A DNA stretch of 64,000 nt from Periplaneta americana (GCF_040183065.1 NC_091130.1:28132359-28196358); one strand, 5' to 3'; counted from the stretch's first letter, positions 31,080-42,943 are shown. Numbers and translations are program-made. The notes: generated by a model not told the origin, from the sequence alone.

Positions 31080-31380
31080 GTAAGTATCAACAGTAATTCA
31101 TAATTTAGTTTGTAGTTTAACTACATAAAACAAGGTTCCCAACAAAAAAAAAATGTCTGAAATGTTTATGTTCAAAGGGAAACAATTACAGCGGATTATT
31201 TCAGTTCATTGCAGAAATATTGTTTCTTGTTTCTTACAGAAGAAGAAGTGAAAATGAAATGGTATCGAAGCAATGTACTTAATACCTATATCTCTATATT
31301 CCGGAGATGTTAATTGTAGTTTAATGATTCTAACTTCATTTGAAAAACTCTTCAGCCAAACTTTTGTCTCATACAAAATT

Positions 31381-31381
<1 letters not shown>

Positions 31382-31452
<71 letters not shown>

Positions 31453-31494
31453 TTATTTAATAATAATAATAATATTAATAATAATAATAATAAT

Positions 31495-31540
<46 letters not shown>
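31382..31540. repeat. (AAT)n microsatellite, about 160 bp
   Basis: AAT array with a TTTA interruption. It yields poly-Asn and poly-Ile frames that are artefacts. Confidence 0.95.
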
Positions 31541-31541
<1 letters not shown>

Positions 31542-31544
31542 TAA

Positions 31545-31740
31545 CAATGGTTTACTTCAACTGGCAGAGTTAAGGCCATCCGGCCTTCTCTTCCACTCAA
31601 CCAGTATGATAGAAAATTACTACATTGCTATGAATATAACATAATTAATACAATACAATACAATACAACAATACAATATAATACATAATTAATATAATAC
31701 AATGACAATTCTTTTTATCTTCACAACACCAATAAAATAA
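31545..31740 (-). mobile_element. LINE 3' tail, reverse
   Basis: On the minus strand this contains GGAAGAGAAGGCCGGATGGC, the same kind of 3' end as at 8500-8530 on the plus strand. (CAATA)n-like sequence follows at 31640-31700. Only the tail is present. Confidence 0.5.
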
Positions 31741-31744
31741 TTAT

Positions 31745-31793
<49 letters not shown>

Positions 31794-31794
<1 letters not shown>

Positions 31795-32257
31795 TACTTA
31801 CTTATGGCTTTTAAGGAACCCGCAGGTTCGTTGCCCCCTCACATAAGCCCGCCATTGGTCCCTATCCTGAGCAAGATTAATCCAGTCCCTACCATCATAT
31901 CCCACCTCCCTCAAATCCATTTTAATATTATCCTCCCATCTACGTCTCGGTCTCCCCAAAGGTCTTATTCTCTCCGGCCTTCCAACTAACACTCTATTTG
32001 CATTTCTGGATTCGCCCATACGTGCTACATGCCCTGCCCATCTCAAACGTCTGGATTTAATGTTCCTAATTGTTTCAGGTGAAGAATACAATGCGTGCCG
32101 TTCTGCGTTGTGTAACTTTCTCCATTCTCCTGTAACTTCATCCCTCTTAGCCTCAAATATTTTCCTAAGAACCTTATTCTCAAACACCCTTAATCTCCGT
32201 TCCTCTCTCAAAGTGAGAGTCCAAGTTTCACAACCATACAGAACAACCGGTAATATA
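31794..32257 (-). mobile_element. LINE-A copy 6, inserted in (AAT)n
   Basis: The minus-strand frame encodes VVLYGCETWTLTLREERRL, RIFEAKRDEVTGEWRKL (approximate), RRLRWAGHVARMGESRNANR and RPLGRPRRRWEDNIKMDLRE. Microsatellite lies on both sides (31747-31793, 32257-32295), so the TSD is hidden in AAT repeats. The ORF is uninterrupted over about 150 codons. Confidence 0.88.
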
Positions 32258-32311
32258 ATAAATAATAATAATAACAATAATAATAATAATAATAGTCATA
32301 CCTAAATTAAA

Positions 32312-32892
32312 TTAAATTATTAAATTATAACTTGAATTTGATGGCGCCCGTAAGAAATCGTTTAGCCTTTCCTTGGAAGTGGTTATTGTCTGGCAGCCCC
32401 TAATCTTCTGAGGTAGAGAATTCCATTCTCGGGGGACTGAGACAGTAAAAGAGGATGAATAGTGGGATGTTCTATGGGCAGGAATTGCTAGAATTTGGCT
32501 CTCCTGTGACCTGGTGTTTAGATTGTAATTGGAGGATAAGTAGTTAAACAGGGAACGAAGATAATTTAGAATAGAAGAGTGGAGAACTCGAAACAGAAGA
32601 GACACCGAATGAAGTGTTCTACGGTTACTAAGTTCCAGCCAGAATAAAGATTTGAACGAGGGTGTAATGTGGTCAAATTTGTGAGCATTGCTGATGAATC
32701 TGACACTCATATTGTGCACACGCTGCAGCTTGTTCGAAAGGTCAGTTGTCAAGTCTGTAAGTATTACGTCGCAATAGTCAAACAGTGGTAATACGAGGGT
32801 TTGCACTAAAGTCTGTTTTAATTCTGGCGGGAGGAAGTTTCTGAATGGGTTAAGACAGGCCTGCACAAGGTTTGCGCTCTCCCAGCTCATGA
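32312..32892 (-). mobile_element. LINE-E, C-terminal RT region
   Basis: A 192-codon open frame on the minus strand: ACLNPFRNFLPPELKQTLVQ, TLVLPLFDYCDVILTDLTTD, NKLQRVHNMSVRFISNAHKF and SSSFTVSVPREWNSLPQKIR. LVLPLFDYCD, LQRVHN.CVRFI and VPREWNSLP are the usual C-terminal landmarks of CR1/Jockey-type reverse transcriptases. The catalytic FADD box is absent through 5' truncation. Unusually intact for a truncated copy. Confidence 0.85.
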
Positions 32893-33129
32893 GCGGAATG
32901 CAGATAATAGCTGCGCTCTATATAAGGGTGGACTGCAAGAAAGGGCCATCTCGTACAAAATATACACAAAGGAAATACAGTAATATTAAGAGTGTTTATG
33001 AAATGAATCCCTGTTCAGTGTTTGCAAAACTATCTTGGACTATTATTAATTAATAAAAAATATTTATTTTACTGAAATAATAGAATTTCTATAGCTACTT
33101 AAATGTACAATATCATTTTGTTATATATT

Positions 33130-33480
33130 TATTTATCAGTACATCAAAACGGGGTTTTTTGCTGTTGGCAGCTGAAAGGAACAGTATCCTACTGATAGTA
33201 ATGAAACATCAGTTACAGATGTTCGATGTCTGCCTTTATTAAAGTTGATTATAGAAAACAGTTGCTCACAAATATAAATGTTGAGCCATAATTTTCATAG
33301 TCAGCCTGTGTAGTCGTGGATATTATTGCTAATGTTTAGTCCTGTACAACTCAACCAGGCTAGTAGTATTATTCAAACAATCTTTAGCCCTTTGGTCACA
33401 TTGAAGATCAATAAGTTCGAGCTGTAAATCGTTAAATGTTAAATATTACGTTCCGTCTTTTAGATTCATCCATACTGTAC
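33130..33480 (-). pseudogene. hAT transposase C-terminus (second relic)
   Basis: The minus-strand pieces, with frameshifts, are FNDLQLELIDLQCDQRAKDC, TTSLVELYRTK, then WLNIYICEQLFSIINFNKGR and HRTSVTD, then a shifted FLSAANSKKPRFDVLI. The order ELIDLQC ... F(Y)..L ... YICEQLFS..N..K.RHR.S.TD is that of hAT transposase C-termini. It differs from the relic at 28679, so two hAT lineages are present. Confidence 0.6.
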
Positions 33481-33771
33481 TGTAGCAGTAGGTAAGCAAC
33501 GTGAAACAATTACTGAGAATAGGCGTACACACTGCACTCCACTAGATAACTGAGTAGTCGTTTCCCTCTCCTCTACCTATTGCACGTCTATGTCATTCTG
33601 ACGTATCTTCCTCTCCGTTTCGGCGAGCGGTAAACACAGTTCTCCCACTCCGAAGGAGCGCGCGCGCTCGTTGAGCGCTGTTTGTGCAGGTATGGGTTAA
33701 GAGAATGCATGGTATAGCACACTCTCTTGGATATTTCCTTTATTTGGCATTCCCAATTTAAATTCTCGTAC

Positions 33772-33823
33772 TTACTTACTTATGGCTTTTAAGGAACTAG
33801 GAGATTCATTGCCGCCCTCTTCC
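33772..33823 (-). mobile_element. LINE-A 3' stub
   Basis: About 50 bp: CTTACTTACTTATGGCTTTT followed by AAGGAACTAGGAGATTCATT and GCCGCCC, the extreme 3' end of LINE-A with its tail. No TSD could be read. Confidence 0.6.
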
Positions 33824-34091
33824 ATTTGTTGAATAGCAAATATCCTTTTCCCTCTCGTTGCCAGCACTGTTCAAAACCCCTGTCAGACATTATGGAACGA
33901 AGTATAGTTAATACAAAGACAATGTTGCCAAAGCAGGAGACAGCGTGAAGTCATACAAAAATTGAAGTGGGGCTCACGAACTTTAGACGTTTGGTTAGCT
34001 TCTTGCTTCTTCAGATTATCATCTGTTAGGATCCATGACTCATTTCAAAAATATTCATCAACTCGAAATTTAAATTCACAAACTATTTGTA

Positions 34092-35824
34092 CAGAAACAT
34101 AATTATATTTTTACTAACATTTCTAATATTAACCTGGCTATACCTTTGGATTAAAGATTGAGAACCGGAAACGACGTCTGCTACCACCTTCCACGACTGG
34201 AGTTCGATGATACTGGCGTAAAATACAAACAAATCACTTTATTAGGTATAAGAGGGAAGAAAAATAGTTCATCCATTTACTTAAACTAGAAAATATCGGG
34301 ATTTTCAGTTTGTTAATTTTATTAGGTTTTTGTTTATTCAAAACAAAGTACTCTATTAACAATAAGTATTTTTACTCACGAATTCAGCTATCCATTCGGA
34401 CGTATTCATTATGCAGTGTATGTTATATTGTCTATAGCACATTAGCGTACACTATAGAGAATGAAGTTATATTGAAAAATAATAATATGGATATTTAAAC
34501 ACATTTGTGAAAAAGCTGGCCGTTTATTTCCATACAAGCTTCAGTTCTTTTGTGCATATTATCGCATTATACTGGGTGTTCATTTCAAAGTGTGTCATGA
34601 CGTCACTGTTGATGAGTCAGCGATTTGAAGCGAATTTCAGCTTTTGTGTCAGAGAAGTTGCCTATTAATCAAGGCGTTCGATCTGAACTTGAGAACATGT
34701 ACGGTATAACTTGAATGTCGTAGCAACAGATGACGGTCTGTACGGTCTGTGTGCTACCATAACCTCTTTCGAACTGTGTTTTGCGCGGCCAAGTTGTACG
34801 CAGGGTATTTGTTATCATCGGTTGCGTACGGCAACATTCCACAATACAAATCAAATGCTCCGTGTCCATGTTGACCGTCGAAGTTAATGTCAACAAATAC
34901 GTAAGTAATCGTCTTAACCCTCTCCCCATATCCCGACAGTAAGAAAAAACTCACCTCAGTAGATGTTTCGAAACAGTTCACATTCCTGCCAATACCGGCG
35001 TTACCGTACGTATCGGTAAATACTCTTCAGAATGAACGCCGTACTTGCTAGGCAACTTCTCTGGCAGATAAGTAATACACCTCTGCGGAAGTGTTGGAAA
35101 ATTGAATTCTCTAGGCTCATCGGCTAGCCACATGACGGCATACAGCGAGCCATGACACAATTCGAACTGAACACCCAGTAGATTACTGTACTTAATTCCA
35201 ATTACCAGTTTTTTCCTTCGTACTAGTAACTCATGTTCAAATAATTCTGTATCTATTCTATAAAAGAGTACCTTACGTACTGTAAATTCAATCTTCACTT
35301 CTGCCCAATCCGAAAAGATAAAATTACTCAGACATGCTATCTATTGTCCGTCCAAGTAGTTTTGTCGCAGGATCGTAGAAAGAGGGGAACTCACGTGACA
35401 GTTAATTACTTAACGAGGCCCATTTAAGTTATTTTGAACAGTTGTACAATATTACGTAGACGTCCAATTCTTAATAGAAATTAATATTTTCAGAAAAGAG
35501 CTAAGACAGCCCAGCCACTAGTCTTTACAGAGGGGCGAACAGAAGCAGGTGAGGGAAATCGGGATGCGACGTAGGAAAATGGACGGCAGTACCTATACGA
35601 AAATATGGTTCAATATTGAAAACTCTTTCGCCACTTGAAAACGCGAACATATTTCTGTAACGTACTATACTCACTAACTCAGTACTGTTTACTATGACCG
35701 CATACCCGGCCTTGGTTCTGTGTGAAGAAAGGTTGGAAGTTTACTAGTAGAGAGGGTGGGAGTGAAGTACATTAAAAAATTCAGGTACAATAAAAATTGA
35801 AGTAAAAATAAAATGATGTCCCTG
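34092..35824. mobile_element. TA-type element Z, copy 1, carrying element W
   Basis: The right end, read inward, is CAGGGACATCATTTTATTTT and the left end is a degraded CAGAAACATAATTATATTTT. TA flanks at 34090-34091 and 35825-35826. It is the reverse-orientation homologue of 54128-55201 (shared blocks near the ends and around TTTGTGCATATTATCGCA). Net length without W is about 1.1 kb. No transposase found. Confidence 0.78.
34572..35178. mobile_element. TA-type element W nested in Z copy 1
   Basis: Left end CTGGGTGTTCATTTCAAAGT and right end, read inward, CTGGGTGTTCAGTTCGAATT; both continue into TGTCATG. TA is present on both sides (34570-34571, 35179-35180). Z copy 2 lacks W at the corresponding place, which reads as a clean empty site. 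Confidence 0.85.
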
Positions 35825-35826
35825 TA

Positions 35827-36146
35827 TTAAATAACAGAAACGGATACAAAGGAGGATCCAAAATATCGACTGATGTACTGTTCAAAACAATAAATTGCAA
35901 TGACCTGTACTTTTAAGATAGAATAACAACTTTAAAAATTAAATCATTAATGACAGAATGTATTTTTTTGGCCTTCTTAATAAATTGAAGCACATATTTT
36001 AGTTTCTTTGCCCCAGAACATACTAGTTCGAAATGTATCGCAGAAATAAACAGAAATATTTGTACCCATATGAATAGCCAAATGAAGCAAATTAGAGACT
36101 ATTTACTGATATGAAATGTAAATCACATTTTTAATTTTTTTTTCAG
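35827..36146. other. intron 5 end of gene 1
   Basis: AT-rich intron sequence ending in a strong polypyrimidine tract and the acceptor TTTTTTTTTCAG at 36146. Confidence 0.6.
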
Positions 36147-36296
36147 GGTGACTCCGGAGGTCCACTAATTGTGAATGGGTATCAGGCAGGCATCGTCTCG
36201 TGGTCTGTGAAGCCTTGTGGATTGGCTCCATATCCAGGGGTGTACACTGAGGTATCCCACTACATAGACTGGATCAAATCGAAAACCAATTTATGA
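36147..36296 (+). CDS. S1 serine protease gene 1, Ser195 terminal exon
   Basis: Acceptor ...TTTTTTTTTCAG; 150 nt including the TGA stop. Encodes [39 protein letters not shown] and [16 protein letters not shown] holds the nucleophile Ser195 and the oxyanion-hole Gly193; C in KPCG pairs with C191 of the previous exon. S-W-S occupies 214-216, where trypsin and chymotrypsin have Gly216; PGVY gives Gly226. The ending Y.DWI is standard for S1 enzymes. The five visible exons total 639 nt (212 residues plus stop), which with the missing IVGG segment makes a normal catalytic domain of about 225 residues. The closest neighbour is gene 2, 14 kb downstream on the same strand. Confidence 0.95.
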   Translation, partial: GDSGGPLIVNGYQAGIVSWSVKPCGLAPYPGVYTEVSHYIDWIKSKTNL

Positions 36297-36434
36297 TAAC
36301 GCAGATTTCAACACGAAAAATCAACAAACTGCTGGCTACACTGTGCATACATATCTAGATAGCATGAAGGTGCTTAACAGCTACGGCTGGAGACAGCGAT
36401 GTGATCTTTGCTTGTGATGTGAATTATAATTACC

Positions 36435-36440
36435 AATAAA
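36435..36440 (+). terminator. poly(A) signal of protease gene 1
   Basis: AATAAA 139 nt downstream of the TGA stop, followed by a T-rich tract (TATATTTTTTTC). A compact 3' UTR, as is common in digestive protease genes. Confidence 0.75.
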
Positions 36441-36634
36441 GTATATTTTTTTCTAACTTTATGTGTCAGTACACTATTACTACTATCTTAGATCATATAT
36501 GTAACAGATAGCTCATACCTATGTTAAAATCGGCAGCATTTTGGAGAGAACAACCGCCAGGATCGCCACCCGTCCGCTGTAAACGAACACGAGATGGCAG
36601 TACAGTTCCTAATGCAATTCAAATGGTAGTTATG

Positions 36635-37587
36635 ACGTGACTCCTTATGTAACAACTAGATGGCAGCATAGTAAACCTGACAAAATTTGTTACCGTCAAA
36701 GCCTATAAGGCCGGGCAATCTGGATATATATGATCTAGGCTACTACTAAAACCACTACCACTGTTATTACTTGAGAGAGGCAAAATATGAAATTTCACAT
36801 TCTACACCAAGCCTGCTAGCGATATGAAAGCAGGGGTTTTCACTTTTCATGATGTATAAAATGCAATTAATGCCAAAAAAATCACATTTCATGATATTTT
36901 ATAAAATCTTAATATTTTTTTTTTAAATTTTGCATAGTTTTCTACCATCTGTTAATATTCCTATAAGTAAAACAAAACTGCGTTTTTCATAATTATATTA
37001 TAAAGAGATAATATTGAGATGTTTTCCAGAAAACACTTCAAACGCCAGAGCAAATGATTCCATCAACATTCTGAGATTTCAAAGGGCAAGTGAAATATCA
37101 AAATTTCCCTTTAGAGTCACTGAACTCGTAGGGTGAATGAATGCGAGAAACCAACACAAAATAAGTAATTTTACCTTCGCTTGTGCTTTAGAATCCAGTG
37201 AAAGTATTTTCAGTGTTGCAATGTCTTCTTATACTGTATATGTGCAAATCAATGTTTTAAACGGGTTTCAATCATCAGTTTTTATATCTACTCGTACTTA
37301 ACTAGTATCCTTATTTTGCAACTTCAAGTCTTTTTTGTCGTAAAAAATAAAATTAACTGAAAGGTGCCACAAAACATAGAAAATTCATATGAACTAGTAC
37401 TGAGTTCAGCCAACGTAATAATTTACTTTTTGTTCTCTTCATTGTAAAAAAAACAATTGAGTTATATAGTTCTTGCATTCAGACCCTGATCACATATAAC
37501 AGACTGATCAGCCTAATGGACTTTTAAGACAACAACTTTCATCAATTTCACTATGCTGCCATCTAGCGACTGCAAAAGAAGTCACGT
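36635..37587. mobile_element. TIR element, about 950 bp
   Basis: The inner parts of the arms match over CTAGATGGCAGCATAGT (36657-36673) and its inverted copy (37550-37566). The outer ends ACGTGACTCCTT and, reversed, ACGTGACTTCTT also match; about 38 bp in all with mismatches. No ORF of note inside. Lies between the two protease genes. Confidence 0.6.
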
Positions 37588-37879
37588 TATATCCTTATGG
37601 AATTACATGGAACAACTGTACTTCCATCTAGCAGTCGTTTCCAAAAATATATTTTCGACGGTGAAGGTTCTGGTGGGTGTTCTCATTTTATGCTGCCATT
37701 TCATAACATAGGAATGGCCAATCATGAGTGTGTGCGTGCGTGCGTCCGTGTGTGTGAGAGAGGGATCACTGATCAGGGATTCGAGTAAGAGTTTGATGAT
37801 GTTGAAAAACTGTTCAATTATGCAGATCTATTGTATTTTATTTGGTAACACATTAAATATAAACACGATCCATTAATCT

Positions 37880-38214
37880 TTCTTACTTACTGGCATTTAA
37901 GGAACCCGGAGGTTCATTGCAGCCCTCACATAAGCCCGCCATAGGTCCCTATCCTGAACAAGATTAATCCATTCTCTATCATCATATCCTACCTCCCTCA
38001 AATCCATTTTAATATTATCTTTCCATCTACATCTCAGCCTCCCTAAAGGTCTTTTTCGCTCCGGCCTCCCAACTAACACTCTATATGCATTTCTGGATTC
38101 GCCCATACGTGCTACATGCCCTGCCCATCTCAAACGTCTGGATTTAATGTTCCTAATTATGTCAGGCGAAGAATACAAAGCGTGCAGTTCTGTGTTGTGT
38201 AATTCTCTCCGTGG
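37880..38214 (-). mobile_element. LINE-A copy 7 with 11-bp TSD
   Basis: The minus strand encodes LHNTELHALYSSPDIIRNIK, RRLRWAGHVARMGESRNAYR and a slightly degraded RPLGRLRCRWKDNIKMDLRE to MNLRVP. Flanks TCCATTAATCT (37869-37879) and TCCATTCATCT (38215-38225) form an 11-bp duplication with one mismatch. The 5' truncation is within 1-2 nt of that in copy 3. Confidence 0.88.
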
Positions 38215-38600
38215 TCCATTCATCTCTAAAGGCTTATTTTGTAAACAATATTCCAAATGAGTTAGGAACGGAGATATTTCATCATTGATCCATATGTTCA
38301 TATTTTGCCAAAATAAATTTAATATTGGTAAAATGTTCTTCATATTGTGTCGGTCTCCAGTTATCACCAATAACATCAGCATACTACTTGAGTCTCAACC
38401 GTCACCAAAACATTGCTTCAAGGATTTCAGAACTTGAGCTTTACGAGGAGTCAGTTGGCTATTACGGTGAACGGAATTAATACTGACTCTAAAATCAATC
38501 GCTTCAGCATTATCAAATATGGAGGTTGCGAACAAAACCGTCATTTCCAAAATAGTATTTTTTTTTTCAGGAAGCAGGAAAAACTATATCAAGCCTTCAC
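38215..38600 (-). other. unidentified coding-like remnant hosting LINE-A
   Basis: The minus strand reads NSVHRNSQLTPRKAQVLKSL, KQCFGDG, then after a stop and shift MLMLLVITGDRHNMKNILPI, LNLFWQNMNIWINDEISPFL and THLEYCLQNKPLEMNG. The composition looks protein-coding and the LINE-A copy sits inside it, but I do not recognise the family. It may be a transposase or retroelement relic. Confidence 0.3.
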
Positions 38601-41000
38601 TTTACCCCAAAGTGAACGATAATTTTATGTGTCGTGCATGTTACGTCCGTTGTTCTAATGGTGTCAACAATCATTATTTCAGTTATTTTCTGTGCATTTT
38701 ATAGACAAAAATATATTTTGGAAAAATCTGGTTTTGTTTGAAAATAGCCATGAAGAAAATATTCACTTTTATTTGAAAAAAAAAGCTAGGTACTTGACAT
38801 TTATAACAGTAAAACATACACGTCACTTACGTCAACTGTATCATGGAGTAACGACTATAACATTACATGTAGCCTAATTATGTAGTAGGCATCGGCCAGA
38901 CTATCTTTCAGCAATAGGGATCTAGAGCACATAGGCTTACATTACCAAATATATTTTAATTAAATTCTGACAATTTTCTTATGACTAGCATATTAAGAGT
39001 CCTTTTACACTCTAACAGAAAAATATGTGCCCAGGACTCTACTATGGGAAGATGGCGGCCTGGCTGGTGCTTACTACATAATCACCTGTACTGTAACACT
39101 TTTACAATAATTTGAATTAAAATAGATCCAGCTCAACTATGTGAATGCACATTGCATGAAAATAAAAATATGAATTAAATAGCTTATCTCCCTAGATATC
39201 CTTCACTTTCATTCTACTATGGTATGGAAAATTGAGTATAATATAAAACATTTACAATAATTTCAATAATATGTAATATGTAGCTATTCGACGATCTATG
39301 CAATGGAGGGGGAAAGTAACTGGCCGCCCTACCCCATTATCTCCTGACTTAGTTGCCTCATAAGTGGTGCCTTATTGATATGAATTGTGAAGTGCAGATC
39401 TGTCTTCGGACAGTTGACTAAGCAATATATGTATAAATTCTGTTTTCTTTGATATATTTTTACCCATGGTATCAAATTTAACACAGAAATAACGTTTTCC
39501 CTTTTTTATTCTATACATTATTTCAGCCTCATGAGTAACTTTTTGTAAATTATGACTCCCAAACATGCCTATTCTTCACAATCTTTAATAATCCCTTACC
39601 CATTGTTTTACAGCAGGTCCTCAATTTTCCCGTCAACAGTAAAATACTTGAAGAGTGTAATCCCAAAACTCGCTCAGCCCATTTGGCAATTTTTGTTTTA
39701 TATGTATAAGTTATATACAGATTCATAGAACGTAAATTATATATACAGTATATACATATATACAGAACTTCTATATAGTAGAAGTGAAATAGCCTTGCAG
39801 ATTTCCAGAGCAAATAGTTCATGATGTATGTAACAAAAAACTATAATATCTTATTGATGGAAAGTTCATAGTTTTTTTCAGAAAAAAAATGTCCCCCCCC
39901 CCAAATGCTTAACAATCTCTTATTCAGTAACTATTAGGAGTAGAATCATGATTTTTGTCCATATTGATAGGAAATCTAATAAAAAACAATTTATCCCTCT
40001 GGTGTATTTCAATAGCTGCACAGTTTTCGTGTCAATTTAATTTTAAAAACCTCTAAATTAAAGAACACGAAAAGAACAAGTGGCAAAGTTTTGGTACAGA
40101 TTACCTTACGTATCGAGCGTAGAGTTCGTCGACCTATTACATCTGTATCACGAGTAGAGTGTGTTAGCAACGATGTTGCCGGACTGCTGGAACTTCGAAC
40201 TTAATTTTCTAATTAATCGTGCATTTAGTCACAAAACGTAATGTAGGTTTTCTATTAATTTAAGTGTACTTTATCGTCTCTTTTAATCTGGAAGGTTATT
40301 TCACTTTCATTCTGGATACGATTTTATTTGAGACCTCTATCATTTTATTTCAAGCTTCTTTTCTTCAAAAACCACTCCAATCCTTGTCCAAAAGTTTATG
40401 TTATTGTGTATGTCATTTGAAAACTCGCCGAATCCGTAGACCGATGGGTAAAAATAATTAATTAGCCCAGTCCTTTCATAAAAATGGACTTAACGCGTTT
40501 TGAAATCACAGCCTTAATTTGGTCTTATCTAAATGTAGGTCTAAGTTTAATCTCCAGTTGGTGTATTCTTCTCTAAATTTTCTGGCTTTATACTCAAGAA
40601 CATAACCTCCAGTGACTACCACTTGTATCGTCTGTAAACTGTATATCATCACATTATCATCGTGAATGATGTCTGTGAATATGACTGCTAAATCATGCTG
40701 CACAAACAAGTTCGTGTCACTTTGATTTGGCGCTTAGGCGAAGTAAATGAACGATAAAGAAGAAATATTTTGAACAAAGCAAATATATTAATACTGATGG
40801 CTATCAAAATATTGTGTAATCACATGTCTAACAAACGTTGACACATGCGTTTTTAAGACCTAAACATAGACAAGAGCACTTCACATTCAATTGAGGAAAC
40901 AAATACATTGATACAGGGGGTCAAGATAATGTAGCCTATCACTTCATTTTCAAGAGCAGTGGTTTTCCCTAATTTACAGATTTTTCTTGCGACATATTTC
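38601..41000. other. intergenic, no gene
   Basis: Only short unrelated frames. 39893-39902 is a C10 run. 40185-40260 is an inverted match to 22545-22625, an unclassified dispersed repeat. Confidence 0.45.
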
Positions 41001-41008
41001 CTCCTATT

Positions 41009-41665
41009 GCCAGAGAAGTACACTGGGTACACTTACGTTCAAAGGTATTCGACCTACGATTTTATGATCAAGTAAGCAAACTATGGCGTAAACATATTGA
41101 AACTAAACGTAAAGAATTAAATTTTAAAACATCAAAAATCTATTGGTTATTAGGACCTAAATCAAAACTGTCATTAGAAAATAAACTTCTTGTTTATAAA
41201 GTCATACTAAAACCAATCTGGACATACGGCATCCAACAGTGGGGAACTGCTAGCAATTCAAACACTGAAATACTGCATAGGTATCAGTCCAAAACTTTAC
41301 GTTCCATTGTCACTGCACCATGGTATGTACGTAATGATGTCATTCATCATGATCTTAACATTTCAACTGTAAAAGAAGAAATCTCTAAGTTCAGCAAAAA
41401 ATACCTGCACCGATTAAATCAACATCCGAATCATCATGCATTAAATTTGATGGATAATAGTCAAACAATAAGAAGACTTAAAAGGACCAATGCTATTGAC
41501 CTTCCATTCATTTTTACTACAGCTATTTGAAACATTGTTATTTTTCTTTTGGAGTATTGTCATGGGATAACATCTCCACTCATGTCATATTCTTTTATAA
41601 TATTTACTTATTGTCTATTGTAGATAGATTGTAAATGTGGCATAATTGTAAAAAAAAAAAAAGTA
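41009..41665 (+). mobile_element. Jockey-like LINE 3' end with poly(A)
   Basis: An open frame without ATG from 41009 to the TGA at 41530 encodes LWRKHIETKRKELNFKTSKI, YWLLGPKSKLSLENKLLVYK, VILKPIWTYGIQQWGTASNS, NTEILHRYQSKTLRSIVTAP, WYVRNDVIHHDLNISTVKEE and PNHHALNLMDN. This is the C-terminal region of Jockey-clade reverse transcriptases (YWLLGRKSKLSL...WTYGIQLWG...PWYV). A poly(A) run at 41651-41664 ends the 3' UTR. 5'-truncated. Confidence 0.88.
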
Positions 41666-42340
41666 AGCCAACTTTCTAACAATGGGATAAGTCAGAACCA
41701 AAGATTTTTTTTATGAGTTTTAAGATGTTTTTATTAAAAGTACCAGGTCTCTTGGACCCTTGCCTTTTACAAAAATATGATTTTATAAATTGAAATATAA
41801 ATAGCTTTTGTTAAAGAGAATTGATCACTAAGACCGTCAAAGACGGAATTAAGAAGAACCAAAGATAGAAGCAAAGATATGAAAAACTGACAAACTTTGA
41901 AAGGGTTCCGCTAGTTCTCAATAGGTGGCACCATTATTGGGCGTCGTTCAAGATTGTCAGGAAAAATTATTATGTAGATTAAGCTTAAATTATTCTTCTA
42001 ATAGACAATATCATCGGTTTCGAGCCAAACTCAGTGTTGTTTTACTGTTAATAGAGTAGGATGGAAACTTGAATTCTATAACACGGGTATATTTATCTAC
42101 AATTGGCAACAGTGACTATTATCTTCGCCATCTATTCACAGAAGTAATAACTAAAGAATCCACAATGCAGTCCAGTTGCGTGTATAAAAAAAATATTGAG
42201 CTATGCATTCAAATTGGTAAAGAATTTAAATTTGACATTAAATATATACGGTTATTAGAAAGTAACTGACACATTTTAAGTATGGAATTTATGTAGAACG
42301 GGATTTATACAGATAGAACCGTAAGTAATAACATTTATTT
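41666..42340. other. intergenic, no gene
   Basis: No recognised feature. The short ORF 42069-42269 matches nothing known. Confidence 0.4.
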
Positions 42341-42442
42341 CAGGGGGTTATTCTTTGAGATATTCCAAACAAAATAGTTTAATACAATTTTCTCGTTTTT
42401 TATTCAGTTTCGAGATAAAAATTGTTTTATATGAAATATTCC

Positions 42443-42900
42443 ATAGCGTGTTTTGTGAAAGCCATTGATTTAATTCCCAATATGATCAGCCAATTTAAGA
42501 CAGCAATGTATTGATAATAAATGCTTGACAAAGTAGGACTGTTTTGTAAAGCACGTACAGTCAAAAGACCCGTGCTCTGGATTTAAGGGCAAATTCTGAT
42601 AGTGTAGTGGATCTGTACGTAAGCTATAATATTGCTGAATAAATCCATCAATCTAATAACTGCTAGAGAGAAATAATTTCAGTTTTGTCCTTTAAATGTG
42701 CAGAAATTTGATCCGAAAAAATGTAACTTTTCGTTCTGAAAAGGAATTTTATAATGTTACATTTGTTTGGATCAAGTTTCTGCACATTGAAAGGACAAAA
42801 TTAAAATTCTTCCAAGTATTATTATTATCATAATACATTGCTCTTAAATTCATTGAGCACATTGGGAATTAAATCAATGATTTTCCCAAAATACGTTATG
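42443..42900. repeat. large imperfect palindrome
   Basis: Outer arms: GATTTAATTCCCAATATGAT (from 42467) pairs with the region AATGGGAATTAAATCAATGA-like at about 42863-42885. Inner arms: TTTTGTCCTTTAAATGTGCA (from 42684) pairs with TGCACATTGAAAGGACAAAA near 42781-42800. About 140 bp on the left side is unpaired. Confidence 0.7.

Positions 42901-42903
<3 letters not shown>

Positions 42904-42941
<38 letters not shown>
42904..42941. repeat. (TA)n microsatellite
   Basis: About 18 TA units at one edge of the 42941-44331 block. Confidence 0.95.

Positions 42942-42943
<2 letters not shown>

Noticed and set aside
31273-31644. Poly-Asn / poly-Ile open frames over AAT arrays (also 25273-26335 and 19995-20177)
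   Set aside because: Pure trinucleotide repeat translated; not genes.
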